NCBI RefSeq assembly: GCF_026343115.1
Contig: NZ_JAPEMC010000001.1
Coordinates: 2,542,001-2,606,000 of the forward strand
Reading direction: 5' to 3'
Source: Streptomyces sp. NBC_00102
GTDB lineage: Bacteria; Actinomycetota; Actinomycetes; Streptomycetales; Streptomycetaceae
DNA: 64,000 bases
This document shows, piece after piece, positions 17,821-25,828 of this stretch. The stretch's first letter is position 1; the number at the start of each line of letters is the position of its first letter. The notes below the pieces were generated by a model. That model worked only from the letters and a program-made list of their open reading frames with translations. It ran no database searches and was not told the DNA's origin. The position numbers and the translations under genes are program-made.

Positions 17821-19167
17821 ATGCCCGACAGCCTGCCGAGGCGGCCCGGCCACGACCCGGCGGACGACCCCGGCGCAGCCCCCGAACCGCTCCTGTTGTG
17901 CGGGGCGCGGCTCACCGACGGCCGCCTCGTGGACGTACGGGTGGCCGGCGAGCGGATCGAGGCGGTCGGGCCTCCGGGCAGCCTCGGCGGCCGGGGCTCA
18001 CGGGTCGATCTGCGCGGCTACCTGCTGCTCCCGGCCCCCGCCGAACCGCACGCCCACGGCGACACCGCCCTGACCGCCTCCGACTGCGACGGCGGCGGTG
18101 ACGGCGGCCCGCGGCGCCCGCAGGATCTGCGCCGGCGCGTGACCGAGGCCACCCTGCTCCAGCTCGGGCACGGCGCGACCGCGCTGCGCACCCACGTCCG
18201 GATCGGCGGCACGCGGGGTCTCGGGCCGCTGGAAGCCGTCCTGCACGCCCGGTACGCGCTGCGCGGCCTCGCGGAGCTCACCCCCGTGGCGGTCCCCCGC
18301 CGCCTCGCCGCCGGAGCCGCGGGCGGGGACCTCACGGCCCTGCTCAGGGACGCCGTCGCGATGGGCGCGGGCGTGATCGGCGGACGCCCGGACCTCTCCC
18401 CCGACCCCGACGCGTACGTGGAGCGGGCACTGGCCGTCGCGTTCGAGCACGGGCTGCCGGTGGACCTGCACACGGACGCCGCCGACCCTGCCCGGCTGGC
18501 CCGACTCGCTGCCATGGCAGCAGAATTGACGGACCATCAGCATGCTGGGTCGGGGCCGGCGGGGCCGGTCACGGGGGTGGGGTCGGCCACGGGGCCGGGG
18601 ATCACCATCGGCCCCTGCGGCGGCCTCTCGCGGCTGCCGGCGGAGACCGCGAGACGGGCAGCCGGTCAACTCGCTGCGGCCGGGGTGGCGGTGGTCTGCC
18701 TGCCCCAGGGCGCCTGCTCGGGCGCGAAGCGCCGACTCACCGCACCGGTACGCCTGTTGCGCGCGGCCGGGGTACGCGTACTGGCGGGCAGCGGGGCCTT
18801 GCGCGACCCGGCGAACCCGGTCGGACGCGGGGACCCGTTGGAGGCGGCGTACCTGTTGGCCTCGCAGCACGGACTGCCCGTCAGGACCGCGTACGACGCC
18901 GTCGCGAGCACCGCCCGGGAGGCGATGGGGCTGCCCGGGGTTCAGGTGGAGGCGGGCTTCCCGGCCGAGTTGCTCGCGGTGCGCGGGGACGGCCTCGCGG
19001 GGGTGCTCTCGCTCGCGTACAGCCGGATCGTGGTGCACCGGGGGCGGATCGTCGCCCGGACGAGCGCGGTGCGCGAGTACCGCGACTCCGAGTCGCCGGA
19101 ACCGTACGGACTGCCGCGCCAGGGCAGGCCCGGCGCGGGTCCGGGGGCGGGTCCGGGGGCGGGATGA
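17821..19167 (+). CDS. Amidohydrolase-fold protein, cytosine-deaminase-like, possibly without full metal site
   Basis: 448 aa from ATG 17821 with AGGAG upstream. The layout is that of cytosine deaminase-type amidohydrolases: an N-terminal beta-sandwich strand (LLLCGARLTDGRLVDVRVAG), the metal motif EPHAHGDTAL, a second motif DLHTDAAD, and the C-terminal ANPVGRGDPLEAAYLLAS. Two expected ligands look lost: the His of the VSH-type strand is replaced in ITIGPCGGLSRL, and the Asp of GSDNVRDP-type loops is Gly in GSGALRDP. It may be a very diverged enzyme or a non-catalytic relative. The tail is Gly/Ala/Pro repeats. The next gene begins 56 bp downstream. Confidence 0.7.
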   Translation: MPDSLPRRPGHDPADDPGAAPEPLLLCGARLTDGRLVDVRVAGERIEAVGPPGSLGGRGSRVDLRGYLLLPAPAEPHAHGDTALTASDCDGGGDGGPRRPQDLRRRVTEATLLQLGHGATALRTHVRIGGTRGLGPLEAVLHARYALRGLAELTPVAVPRRLAAGAAGGDLTALLRDAVAMGAGVIGGRPDLSPDPDAYVERALAVAFEHGLPVDLHTDAADPARLARLAAMAAELTDHQHAGSGPAGPVTGVGSATGPGITIGPCGGLSRLPAETARRAAGQLAAAGVAVVCLPQGACSGAKRRLTAPVRLLRAAGVRVLAGSGALRDPANPVGRGDPLEAAYLLASQHGLPVRTAYDAVASTAREAMGLPGVQVEAGFPAELLAVRGDGLAGVLSLAYSRIVVHRGRIVARTSAVREYRDSESPEPYGLPRQGRPGAGPGAGPGAG

Positions 19168-19223
19168 CCTTCGCCCGGGCGCGCTCCGGGCGCGCGGGCC
19201 CCCTGCGGCGTACGGTCGTGCCC

Positions 19224-19880
19224 ATGCGCATTGTCATCGCAGGTGGACATGGTCAGATCGCACTGCGGCTGGAGCGTCTGCTCGCCGCGCGCGGGGACGA
19301 GGCTGTCGGCCTCGTCCGCGATCCCGGGCAACGCGGGGACCTGGAGGCGGTGGGCGCCGAAGCGGCCGTCCTGGACCTCGAATCGGCCTCCGTGGAGGAG
19401 GTGGCCCAGGTGCTGAAGGGCGCCCACGCCGTGGTCTTCGCCGCGGGCGCGGGCCCCGACAGCGGCGCGGCCCGCAAGGACACCGTGGACCGGGCGGCGG
19501 CGGTGCTCCTCGCCGACGCGGCCGAACGGGCGGGCGTACGGCGCTACGTCATGGTCTCGGCCATGGGCGCCGACGCGGCGCACGCGGGCGACGAGGTCTT
19601 CGACGTGTACCTGCGGGCGAAGGGCGCGGCCGACGACGCCGTACGAGCGCGTCCCGCGCTCGACTGGACGATCCTGCGCCCCGGCCTGCTCACCGACGAC
19701 GCCGGCACCGGCCTGGTCCTGCTCTCCCCGTCCACCGGCCGGGGCCCGGTCCCCCGCGACGACGTGGCGGCGGCCCTCGCCGAACTCCTGGACACCCCGA
19801 GCACGGCGGGGCTGACCCTGGAACTGATCACCGGCAACGTGCCGGTCGCCGTCGCGGTCAGGAACGTCGCGGGGAACTGA
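19224..19880 (+). CDS. NAD(P)-binding protein, atypical short-chain dehydrogenase (YwnB/HSCARG-like)
   Basis: 218 aa. Starts MRIVIAGGHGQIALRLERLL with the Rossmann GGxGxIA loop of NAD(P)-binding atypical SDRs. Then VVFAAGAG, the YVMVSAMGAD strand and a YLRAKGAADDAV segment where Tyr...Lys could be the SDR pair, followed by DWTILRPGLLTDD. Substrate unknown; relatives are often called sugar epimerase-like or NAD-dependent epimerases. No ribosome binding site is visible; TACGGT lies 7 bp before the ATG, compatible with leaderless transcription. Ends in its own hairpin. Confidence 0.82.
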   Translation: MRIVIAGGHGQIALRLERLLAARGDEAVGLVRDPGQRGDLEAVGAEAAVLDLESASVEEVAQVLKGAHAVVFAAGAGPDSGAARKDTVDRAAAVLLADAAERAGVRRYVMVSAMGADAAHAGDEVFDVYLRAKGAADDAVRARPALDWTILRPGLLTDDAGTGLVLLSPSTGRGPVPRDDVAAALAELLDTPSTAGLTLELITGNVPVAVAVRNVAGN

Positions 19881-19892
19881 GCGGGACGGGGG

Positions 19893-19919
19893 CGGGCGCC
19901 CGGGCGTCTCGGGCGCCCG
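19893..19919 (+). terminator. Terminator after the NAD-binding protein gene
   Basis: 10-bp perfect arms (19893-19902 and 19910-19919) with a 7-nt loop, 12 bp beyond the stop. It may serve the convergent minus-strand gene at 19996 as well. Confidence 0.6.
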
Positions 19920-19995
19920 GCAGGGGGCGCCGGCAGGTCGGGCGCCAGGGCGGGGCGGGCGTGCGCCAGGGTGCCCGGCCTCGTGGACGGACTGG

Positions 19996-20673
19996 TCAAT
20001 TGCCCTGCGGGGTCTCCAGGGCCGACGGGAAGACGACACGTCCGACGCCCGTGTCGACCACGGCCGAGTTCTCGGGCGGCAGCGCTTCGGCAAGGCTCTT
20101 CCAGGCAGCCAGCGTGAGATGCCCCAGACCCGGCAGGGACGCCGACCGGAGAGCGCCGCGTGAACGGCTTCGCGCCAGATTCCGTGGCTGCCAGTCCCCG
20201 GCCGATCGTCGACGGCGGCTGTTCAGTGGTGGTGCCGTCTCGATCTGGAGCAGGTGCTCCAGGGCGAGTCCGCAGCCTTCCGCCCCCATCTCCTCCACCG
20301 CCGCCTGTTCGTCCGCAGGCGCCGCGGAGAGCAGTCGGGGCCAGCGGATCACCACGACCCTCTCCCAGAGTTCGGGCGGAACCGTGTTGGCCAGATGGTG
20401 GCTCTCCCCCACCGGCAGATCCCGCAGTCGGCGGCCGGCATCCTGCGTCTGGCCCACGTAGCAAAGTCCGGCGCCGGAGGAGAAGACGCCGTACAGCACG
20501 GGCCCCGTAATAGCGGGTCCCTCTCCCGCAGCGTCGGTCAGGAGCGCGCCGACACGGTGCGCGAACGAGTAACGGCGTTCCTGCCAGGTCGCCAGCAGAG
20601 GTGCGTCCCCGAGCAGCGTGGTCAGTGCCGTCCGCCAGGCGTCGTACGCGTTTTCGTAGGTCTGATCATCCAC
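19996..20673 (-). CDS. GIY-YIG-like nuclease-domain protein (hypothetical)
   Basis: 225 aa if started at GTG 20673 (MDDQTYENAYDAWRTAL), which has CTGGAG three bases upstream; the frame is open further upstream but runs into the tRNA-like repeat. The central part, PVLYGVFSSGAGLCYVGQTQ followed by AGRRLRDL, resembles the beginning of a GIY-YIG nuclease domain (Y-x-V...YVGQT...R), with ESHHL a few residues on. No helix-turn-helix or second domain is recognised. It lies next to a decayed tRNA-Tyr copy, so it may be mobile. A nuclease role is tentative. Confidence 0.55.
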   Translation of the reverse strand: MDDQTYENAYDAWRTALTTLLGDAPLLATWQERRYSFAHRVGALLTDAAGEGPAITGPVLYGVFSSGAGLCYVGQTQDAGRRLRDLPVGESHHLANTVPPELWERVVVIRWPRLLSAAPADEQAAVEEMGAEGCGLALEHLLQIETAPPLNSRRRRSAGDWQPRNLARSRSRGALRSASLPGLGHLTLAAWKSLAEALPPENSAVVDTGVGRVVFPSALETPQGN

Positions 20674-20783
20674 AGGCTCCAGTCTGAACCCGGTTGCGGA
20701 TCGCAGATCCTGGTTCGCGGGCTTTCGTGACGGGCTCCACGTGGCCCCGGACATGGAGAAAGCTCCCGTCCCCGTCGCCATGG

Positions 20784-20846
20784 ACGGGGCTTCCCGTTCG
20801 GTGGCAGCGCCAGGGTTCGACCTGGGCAGGCTGAGCCGGCAGATTC
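20784..20846 (-). pseudogene. Decayed copy of tRNA-Tyr 3' half and flank (possible att-like repeat)
   Basis: This 63-nt stretch repeats 21789-21852 (3' half of tRNA-Tyr plus its 3' flank) in the same orientation with about three differences, including one base lost in the T arm. Weaker similarity continues to about 20875 over the rest of the tRNA. The flank upstream of it (ACATGGA...AAAGC) also resembles the tRNA-Tyr terminator. Either a decayed tandem tRNA gene or the far attachment site of a small element integrated at tRNA-Tyr. Confidence 0.75.
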
Positions 20847-20996
20847 GCAGAGAGCTCTCCTCGACCTGCCTGACCTGCGGTTCTCCGCTGTTGGGCACGC
20901 TCGGGCGCACATGGGGGAAGTCGTCGCCCGAGGGGCTGTGCGCCCGGCGGGCCGGAAGCAGAAAAGACCTCGCCCACCTCGTACGGGCGGAGAACA

Positions 20997-21629
20997 ATGC
21001 CTTGCATGGGCACAGACATTCACGGCTTCATCGAGTGCCGCTGGGACCGCTGGCTGGACGAGGACGATCGCAGGTGGTTCCAGGCTGTCGACCTCTCACA
21101 CCTCTACAACGGGCGGGACTACGCCGCCTTCGGGTCCCTGTTCGGTGTTCGCGACACCGGTTCGTTCCGCCCGATCGCCGATCACCGAGGCCTCCCGCCC
21201 GACGTGTCGGAAGAGGTCCTGGCCGACTTCGAGTCCTGGAGCGATGAGATGCACGGCGAGTCCTGGATTTCCTGGGCGGAGTTGCAAGCCGTCGACTGGA
21301 ACGAAGTCTCGAACGAGGTCGACGGCTGTGTTCACGAGTTCCGCCGAAGCCCTGACGGCGGCTGGGAGATGCAAGGACGGAACTCCGGCCTCACCCGCTT
21401 TGCCGAACTCTCCGGCCTCACCACTGCCCGGCAGCTCTACTCCGCAGGCAGCGCCTTTCCCGAGAACACCGAGTGGCCCGACGGCGACCGGCTCTTCCGC
21501 GTCGGCCGTCTGCGGCGAAAGGACGCCGTACCCGACAGCGAATGGGGTGCCGTCTGGTCGGTCATGCGCACGCTGGCGAGTCTGCACGGCGACGAGGGAG
21601 TCCGCCTGGTCGTCTGGTTCGACAACTGA
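20997..21629 (+). CDS. Protein of unknown function beginning MG-DIHG, phage/island-associated type
   Basis: 210 aa. Starts at ATG 20997 (GGAG four bases upstream) or ATG 21006; the second gives MGTDIHGFIECRWDRWLDED, which resembles a family of uncharacterised proteins beginning MGCDIH that I associate with phages and accessory regions. The body is acidic and Trp-rich and ends VWSVMRTLASLHGDEGVRLV. No enzyme motif is recognised. It is the only gene between the decayed and the intact tRNA-Tyr, consistent with a remnant element. Confidence 0.6.
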   Translation: MPCMGTDIHGFIECRWDRWLDEDDRRWFQAVDLSHLYNGRDYAAFGSLFGVRDTGSFRPIADHRGLPPDVSEEVLADFESWSDEMHGESWISWAELQAVDWNEVSNEVDGCVHEFRRSPDGGWEMQGRNSGLTRFAELSGLTTARQLYSAGSAFPENTEWPDGDRLFRVGRLRRKDAVPDSEWGAVWSVMRTLASLHGDEGVRLVVWFDN

Positions 21630-21755
21630 CGCGCATCGGCCCTCGACCGACGCACGTCGGCGGGGGCAGCATCCGCGTCCCCGGGGAAAGCACATGAGAC
21701 GGGGGGACACGGGGGCCCATCGGCACCTTCTGCGGTCACTCCTCCACACATGGAA

Positions 21756-21798
21756 AAGCCCCGCCCGACCTGCGGTTCAAGCAGGTCGGACGGGGCTT
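21756..21798 (-). terminator. Terminator after tRNA-Tyr
   Basis: 18-bp arms (21756-21773 and 21781-21798) with one G-U position and a 7-nt loop, followed on the minus strand by TTTT. It starts 9 nt beyond the tRNA 3' end. Confidence 0.85.
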
Positions 21799-21807
21799 CC
21801 CGTTCGG

Positions 21808-21889
<82 letters not shown>

Positions 21890-22072
21890 TCGAACATCAC
21901 TTCGGGGCCCCGCTGGGGAACTCCTTGGCGACGACGTAAACGATACCCGATGCTCAGGGGTGCTCCGCCACTCGATTGATCAGTGTCCGGACGCTGGGCA
22001 GCCCTTAGGCTTTCTCCTGCATCGCGGTGCATCCATGCCCACGACCGTCTACGACGCAAGGAGCCACACGTC

Positions 22073-22561
22073 ATGGCCGACTCCAGTTTCGACATCGTCT
22101 CGAAGGTCGAGCGGCAGGAGGTCGACAACGCCCTCAACCAGGCCGCCAAGGAGATCTCCCAGCGCTACGACTTCAAGGGCACGGGCGCGTCGATCGCCTG
22201 GTCCGGCGAGAAGATCCTGATGGAGGCGAACGGCGAGGAGCGCGTCAAGGCGATCCTCGACATCTTCGAGACCAAGCTGGTCAAGCGCGGGATCTCGCTG
22301 AAGTCGCTGGACGCGGGCGAGCCGCAGCTCTCCGGCAAGGAGTACAAGATCTTCGCCACCATCGAGGAAGGCATCTCCCAGGAGAACGCCAAGAAGGTCG
22401 CCAAGGCCATCCGCGACGAGGGCCCCAAGGGCGTCAAGGCGCAGGTGCAGGGCGACGAGCTGCGCGTGAGCTCGAAGAGCCGCGACGACCTCCAGGCCGT
22501 CCAGGCGCTGCTCAAGGGCAAGGACTTCGACTTCGCCCTGCAGTACGTCAACTACCGGTGA
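22073..22561 (+). CDS. YajQ-family nucleotide-binding protein
   Basis: 162 aa from ATG 22073 with AAGGAG nine bases upstream. [21 protein letters not shown] and [17 protein letters not shown] are the family signatures; two similar ferredoxin-like domains, ending [10 protein letters not shown]. YajQ proteins bind nucleotides, and in Xanthomonas a homologue is a cyclic-di-GMP effector. The role in Streptomyces is not established. Followed by a terminator hairpin, so a single-gene transcript. Confidence 0.93.
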   Translation: MADSSFDIVSKVERQEVDNALNQAAKEISQRYDFKGTGASIAWSGEKILMEANGEERVKAILDIFETKLVKRGISLKSLDAGEPQLSGKEYKIFATIEEGISQENAKKVAKAIRDEGPKGVKAQVQGDELRVSSKSRDDLQAVQALLKGKDFDFALQYVNYR

Positions 22562-22599
22562 CGGACGGGCCCGCACCCGGCCCGGCTCACTGAACCACC

Positions 22600-22629
22600 C
22601 ACGGCGGTGTCGTCCTCGGCACCGCCGTG
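22600..22629 (+). terminator. Terminator after yajQ
   Basis: Perfect 10-bp arms (22600-22609 and 22620-22629) with a 10-nt loop, 38 bp beyond the stop, without a U-tract. Confidence 0.6.
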
Positions 22630-22768
22630 AGCCGTGTCCGGGGCCGGGAGACGACGCGCTCCCGCAGGCCCCATGTCGGATTTCCGCCAGCTTCTCGGCG
22701 TGCCCGTGGCGCAGACTCGTAGGTACGGGACGAGTACGAAACCGGGCGCGCGAAAGGAATGACGGCCG

Positions 22769-23284
22769 ATGGGCACGGTGTACACGAGGTTCGAGAGCCC
22801 GCTGGGCGAGCTGCTGCTGGCCGGCGACGAGGCGTCCGGAGGGCTGCTCTCCGTGTCCGTACCGGAGCAGAAGGGCGGGACGGTCGTGCTGGCGGGGTGG
22901 CGGGAGGCTCCGGATGCCTTCGCCGAGGCCCGGGCGCAGCTGTCGGCGTACTTCGCGGGGCGGCTGACGCGTTTCGAGCTGCCGTTCGCGCCGGGGGCCG
23001 GGACGGAATTCCAGCGGCGGGTCTGGGCGGCGCTGGAGGAGATCCCGTACGGCGGGACGGTGTCGTACGGCTGGGTGGCGGAGCGGGTCGGTGTGGCGGG
23101 GGCCGGGGTACGGGCCGTGGGCACGGCGATCGGGCGCAATCCGCTGCTGGTGGTGCGGCCGTGCCACCGGGTGATCGGCGCGGACGGTTCGCTGAGGGGG
23201 TACGCGGGGGGGCCGGAGCGCAAGGAGAAGCTGCTGACGTTCGAGGGCGCCTGGGCCGGGGGCCGGGCCACCGGGCGGGGCTGA
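22769..23284 (+). CDS. ogt: Methylated-DNA--[protein]-cysteine S-methyltransferase
   Basis: 171 aa. A suicide enzyme that moves the alkyl group from O6-alkylguanine to its own cysteine. The active site is VVRPCHRVIGADG with C132; the helix-turn-helix before it is FQRRVWAALEEIPYGGTVSY. The N-terminal domain is the small ribonuclease-like type. The start ATG 22769 has AAGGAATGA upstream. Only 2 bp separate it from the alkB-like gene, so the two form a direct-reversal repair operon. Confidence 0.93.
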   Translation: MGTVYTRFESPLGELLLAGDEASGGLLSVSVPEQKGGTVVLAGWREAPDAFAEARAQLSAYFAGRLTRFELPFAPGAGTEFQRRVWAALEEIPYGGTVSYGWVAERVGVAGAGVRAVGTAIGRNPLLVVRPCHRVIGADGSLRGYAGGPERKEKLLTFEGAWAGGRATGRG

Positions 23285-23286
23285 CG

Positions 23287-23955
23287 GTGCCGGCGGGGCT
23301 GTTCCCGAGGGAGCGGCGGACCGTCGCTCCCGGGGCGGTGCACGTGCCGGGGTGGCTGTCCGTGGAGCGGCAGCGGGAGCTGGTGGTGGCGTGCCGGGAG
23401 TGGGCGCGGGGGCCGGTGCCGCTGCGGCACACGGAGCTGCCGGGCGGCGGGGTGATGTCGGTGCGGACGGTGTGCCTGGGGTGGCACTGGATGCCGTACC
23501 GGTACGTCCGGACCGCCGAGGACGTGAACGGGGCCCGGGTGACGGCCTTCCCCGGGTGGCTCGCGGAGCTGGGCCGGGCGGCGGTGGCGGACGCGTACGG
23601 GGACGAGGCCGCGGGCCGGGCGTACGCGCCGGACGCCGGGCTGGTGAACTTCTACGACGACACGGCGCGGATGGGCATGCACCAGGACCGGGAGGAGCTC
23701 TCCGGGGCCCCGGTGGTGTCGCTGAGCATCGGCGACACCTGCGTCTTCCGGTTCGGGAACACGGAGGACCGGGGGCGGCCCTGGACGGACGTGGAGCTGG
23801 AGTCGGGTGATCTGTTCGTCTTCGGGGGCCCGTCGCGGTTCGCGTTCCACGGGGTGCCGAAGGTGTACCCGGGGACGGCCGGCCCGGATACGGGGATGCG
23901 GGCCGGCCGGCTCAATCTCACGCTGCGGGAGACCGGTCTGGACGACGACCGGTGA
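23287..23955 (+). CDS. alkB: AlkB-type 2-oxoglutarate/Fe(II) DNA dealkylase
   Basis: 222 aa from GTG 23287, two bases after the ogt stop. Oxidatively removes alkyl groups such as 1-methyladenine and 3-methylcytosine from DNA. Iron ligands are H132 and D134 in NFYDDTARMGMHQDREE and H188 in RFAFHGVPKV; the 2-oxoglutarate arginines are in RLNLTLRET. Length and motif spacing equal E. coli AlkB. Co-transcription with ogt parallels the enterobacterial ada-alkB link. Confidence 0.93.
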   Translation: MPAGLFPRERRTVAPGAVHVPGWLSVERQRELVVACREWARGPVPLRHTELPGGGVMSVRTVCLGWHWMPYRYVRTAEDVNGARVTAFPGWLAELGRAAVADAYGDEAAGRAYAPDAGLVNFYDDTARMGMHQDREELSGAPVVSLSIGDTCVFRFGNTEDRGRPWTDVELESGDLFVFGGPSRFAFHGVPKVYPGTAGPDTGMRAGRLNLTLRETGLDDDR

Positions 23956-23977
23956 CCGGCGGGGTGGGCGTGGTCGG

Positions 23978-24250
23978 TCAGCGGCGTTCGCGGGAGTTGC
24001 CGAAGAGCAGCCGGTAGACGATGAGCAGCACCAGGGAGCCCGCGATGGCGGCGACCCAGGTGGCGAGGTCGAAGAAGTCGTCGTTGATGGGACGGTCGAG
24101 GAACTTCGCGGAGAGCCAGCCCCCGACGAACGCTCCGGCGATCCCGATGAGGGTCGTGATGATGATGCCGCCGGGATCGCGTCCCGGCAGCAGAACCTTG
24201 GCTATGACTCCGGCGACAAGCCCGAGGATGATCCACGCGATGATGCTCAT
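23978..24250 (-). CDS. GlsB/YeaQ/YmgE-family small membrane protein
   Basis: 90 aa. Three membrane segments: MSIIAWIILGLVAGVIAKVL, the Gly-rich GGIIITTLIGIAGAFVGGWL and TWVAAIAGSLVLLIVYRLLF, with the PGRDPGG loop between the first two. This is the transglycosylase-associated (YeaQ/GlsB) family, often stress-induced in Gram-positive bacteria; its biochemical function is unknown. Convergent with alkB. Confidence 0.9.
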   Translation of the reverse strand: MSIIAWIILGLVAGVIAKVLLPGRDPGGIIITTLIGIAGAFVGGWLSAKFLDRPINDDFFDLATWVAAIAGSLVLLIVYRLLFGNSRERR

Positions 24251-24365
24251 GTTTACCCGCGTACCCCTTTCCTGGTGACGGAATCAGGGACGCGGGCGGG
24301 GCCGGATCGGTTGCCCCGAAAGTTCGGATTGTCGTACCGGAGTGGTGCCGGTCGCCCGGTGCCGG

Positions 24366-24758
24366 TTACCGGGTGGCGAAGGGCTGGTCGGTGGGGACGA
24401 CCTCCTTGCCGAACGGCATCAGGGACACCGGGATCAGCTTGAAGTTCGCGATGGCCAGCGGGATACCGATGATCGTGACGAAGAGCGCGATACCGGTGAC
24501 GATGTGGCCGAGGGCCAGCCACCAGCCGGCCAGGACCAGCCAGAGGACGTTGCCGACGCAGGAGGCGCCGCCCGCGTCGCGGCGGTCGACCACCATGTAG
24601 CCGAAGGGCCAGAGGGCGTACAGGCCGATGCGGAACGCGGCCACGCCGAAGGGAATGCCGATGATCGTGATGCAGAGGACGAGACCGGCGGCGAGGTAGC
24701 CGAGGCACATCCAGAAGCCGCACAGGACCAGCCATATGACGTTCAGGATCGTCTTCAC
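24366..24758 (-). CDS. YccF-domain inner-membrane protein
   Basis: 130 aa from GTG 24758. Two similar halves, [20 protein letters not shown]...IGIPFG and [20 protein letters not shown]...IGIPLA, each ending in a PFG-type turn: the internal duplication that defines the YccF family. About four membrane segments. Function unknown; it may be linked to membrane integrity. The start overlaps the stop of htpX as GTGA, so the two are translationally coupled. Confidence 0.88.
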   Translation of the reverse strand: MKTILNVIWLVLCGFWMCLGYLAAGLVLCITIIGIPFGVAAFRIGLYALWPFGYMVVDRRDAGGASCVGNVLWLVLAGWWLALGHIVTGIALFVTIIGIPLAIANFKLIPVSLMPFGKEVVPTDQPFATR

Positions 24759-25618
24759 GGTCGATGACCTGCCATCTTCTCTAGTCGGGAGATGCGCTCC
24801 GCCATCGGCGGATGCGTGGAGAACATCTTGGACACGCCCTGGCCGGGCCGGAAGGGGTTCGCGATCATCAGGTGGCTCGCGGTCTCGATCCGGGGCTCCG
24901 GAGGCAGCGGGAGCCGCTTGGTACCGGCGTCGAGCTTGCGCAGGGCGCTCGCCAGGGCGAGCGGGTCCCCGGTGAGCTGCGCTCCGGAGGCGTCGGCCTC
25001 GTACTCGCGGGAACGGCTCACCGCCAGCTGGATGATGGAAGCGGCGAGCGGGCCCAGGATCATCACGAGGAGCAGTCCGAAGATGCCGGGGCCCTCGTCG
25101 TCGCTGGAGCGTCCGACCGGGATCAGCCAGGCGAAGTTGACCAGGAACATCACGACGGAGGCGAGCGCTCCGGCGACGGACGAGATCAGGATGTCGCGGT
25201 TGTAGACGTGGCTCAGCTCGTGGCCGAGGACACCGCGCAGTTCGCGTTCGTCCAGGATCTGGAGGATGCCGTCGGTGCAGCAGACGGCGGCGTTGCGCGG
25301 ATTGCGCCCGGTGGCGAAGGCGTTGGGCGCCTGGGTGGGCGAGATGTAGAGCCGGGGCATCGGCTGGCGGGCGGCGGTCGAGAGCTCGCGCACGATGCGG
25401 TAGATCGTGGGGGCCTCGAACTCGCTGACGGGCCGCGCCCGCATCGCCCGCAGGGCCAGCTTGTCGCTGTTCCAGTACGCGTAGGCGTTGGTGCCGACCG
25501 CCACGAGGAGCGCGACGATCAGGCCCGTACGCCCGAAGAAGCTGCCGATGACGATGATCAGCGCGGACAGGCCACCGAGGAGTACGGCGGTCTTCAGCCC
25601 GTTGTGCCGGCGGTGCAC
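24755..25618 (-). CDS. htpX: HtpX-like membrane metalloprotease (M48)
   Basis: 287 aa, GTG 25618 with GGAGGG upstream. Zinc motif HELSH at residues 133-137 ([19 protein letters not shown]), the third ligand in the [14 protein letters not shown] region, and four membrane segments (two N-terminal, two after the zinc motif). Degrades misfolded membrane proteins at the cytoplasmic face. Heads an operon with the YccF-like gene. Upstream, GGGAAG (25676-25671) and GTT (25650-25648) vaguely resemble a disulfide-stress sigma-R promoter, but the 20-bp spacing is long. Confidence 0.92.
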   Translation of the reverse strand: MHRRHNGLKTAVLLGGLSALIIVIGSFFGRTGLIVALLVAVGTNAYAYWNSDKLALRAMRARPVSEFEAPTIYRIVRELSTAARQPMPRLYISPTQAPNAFATGRNPRNAAVCCTDGILQILDERELRGVLGHELSHVYNRDILISSVAGALASVVMFLVNFAWLIPVGRSSDDEGPGIFGLLLVMILGPLAASIIQLAVSRSREYEADASGAQLTGDPLALASALRKLDAGTKRLPLPPEPRIETASHLMIANPFRPGQGVSKMFSTHPPMAERISRLEKMAGHRP

Positions 25619-25828
25619 GGTACGCCCTCCAAGTGGTGCAGCAGGGGAACCCTTGCTCGATAGGGGTCCACTTCCCAGTGGAGCTTCCCGTTCTGGTCAA
25701 CGCCAGGCGAGGTGGGCTAGTTCCCTTGTGCGCGGGCCCGGGGAGCGGGGCCCGGGCGGCCGTACGGGCCGGAACGCGAGGTAGACCGTACGGGTGGCAC
25801 TCGGAGGGCGGACGGGGGCAGGGGCCCC

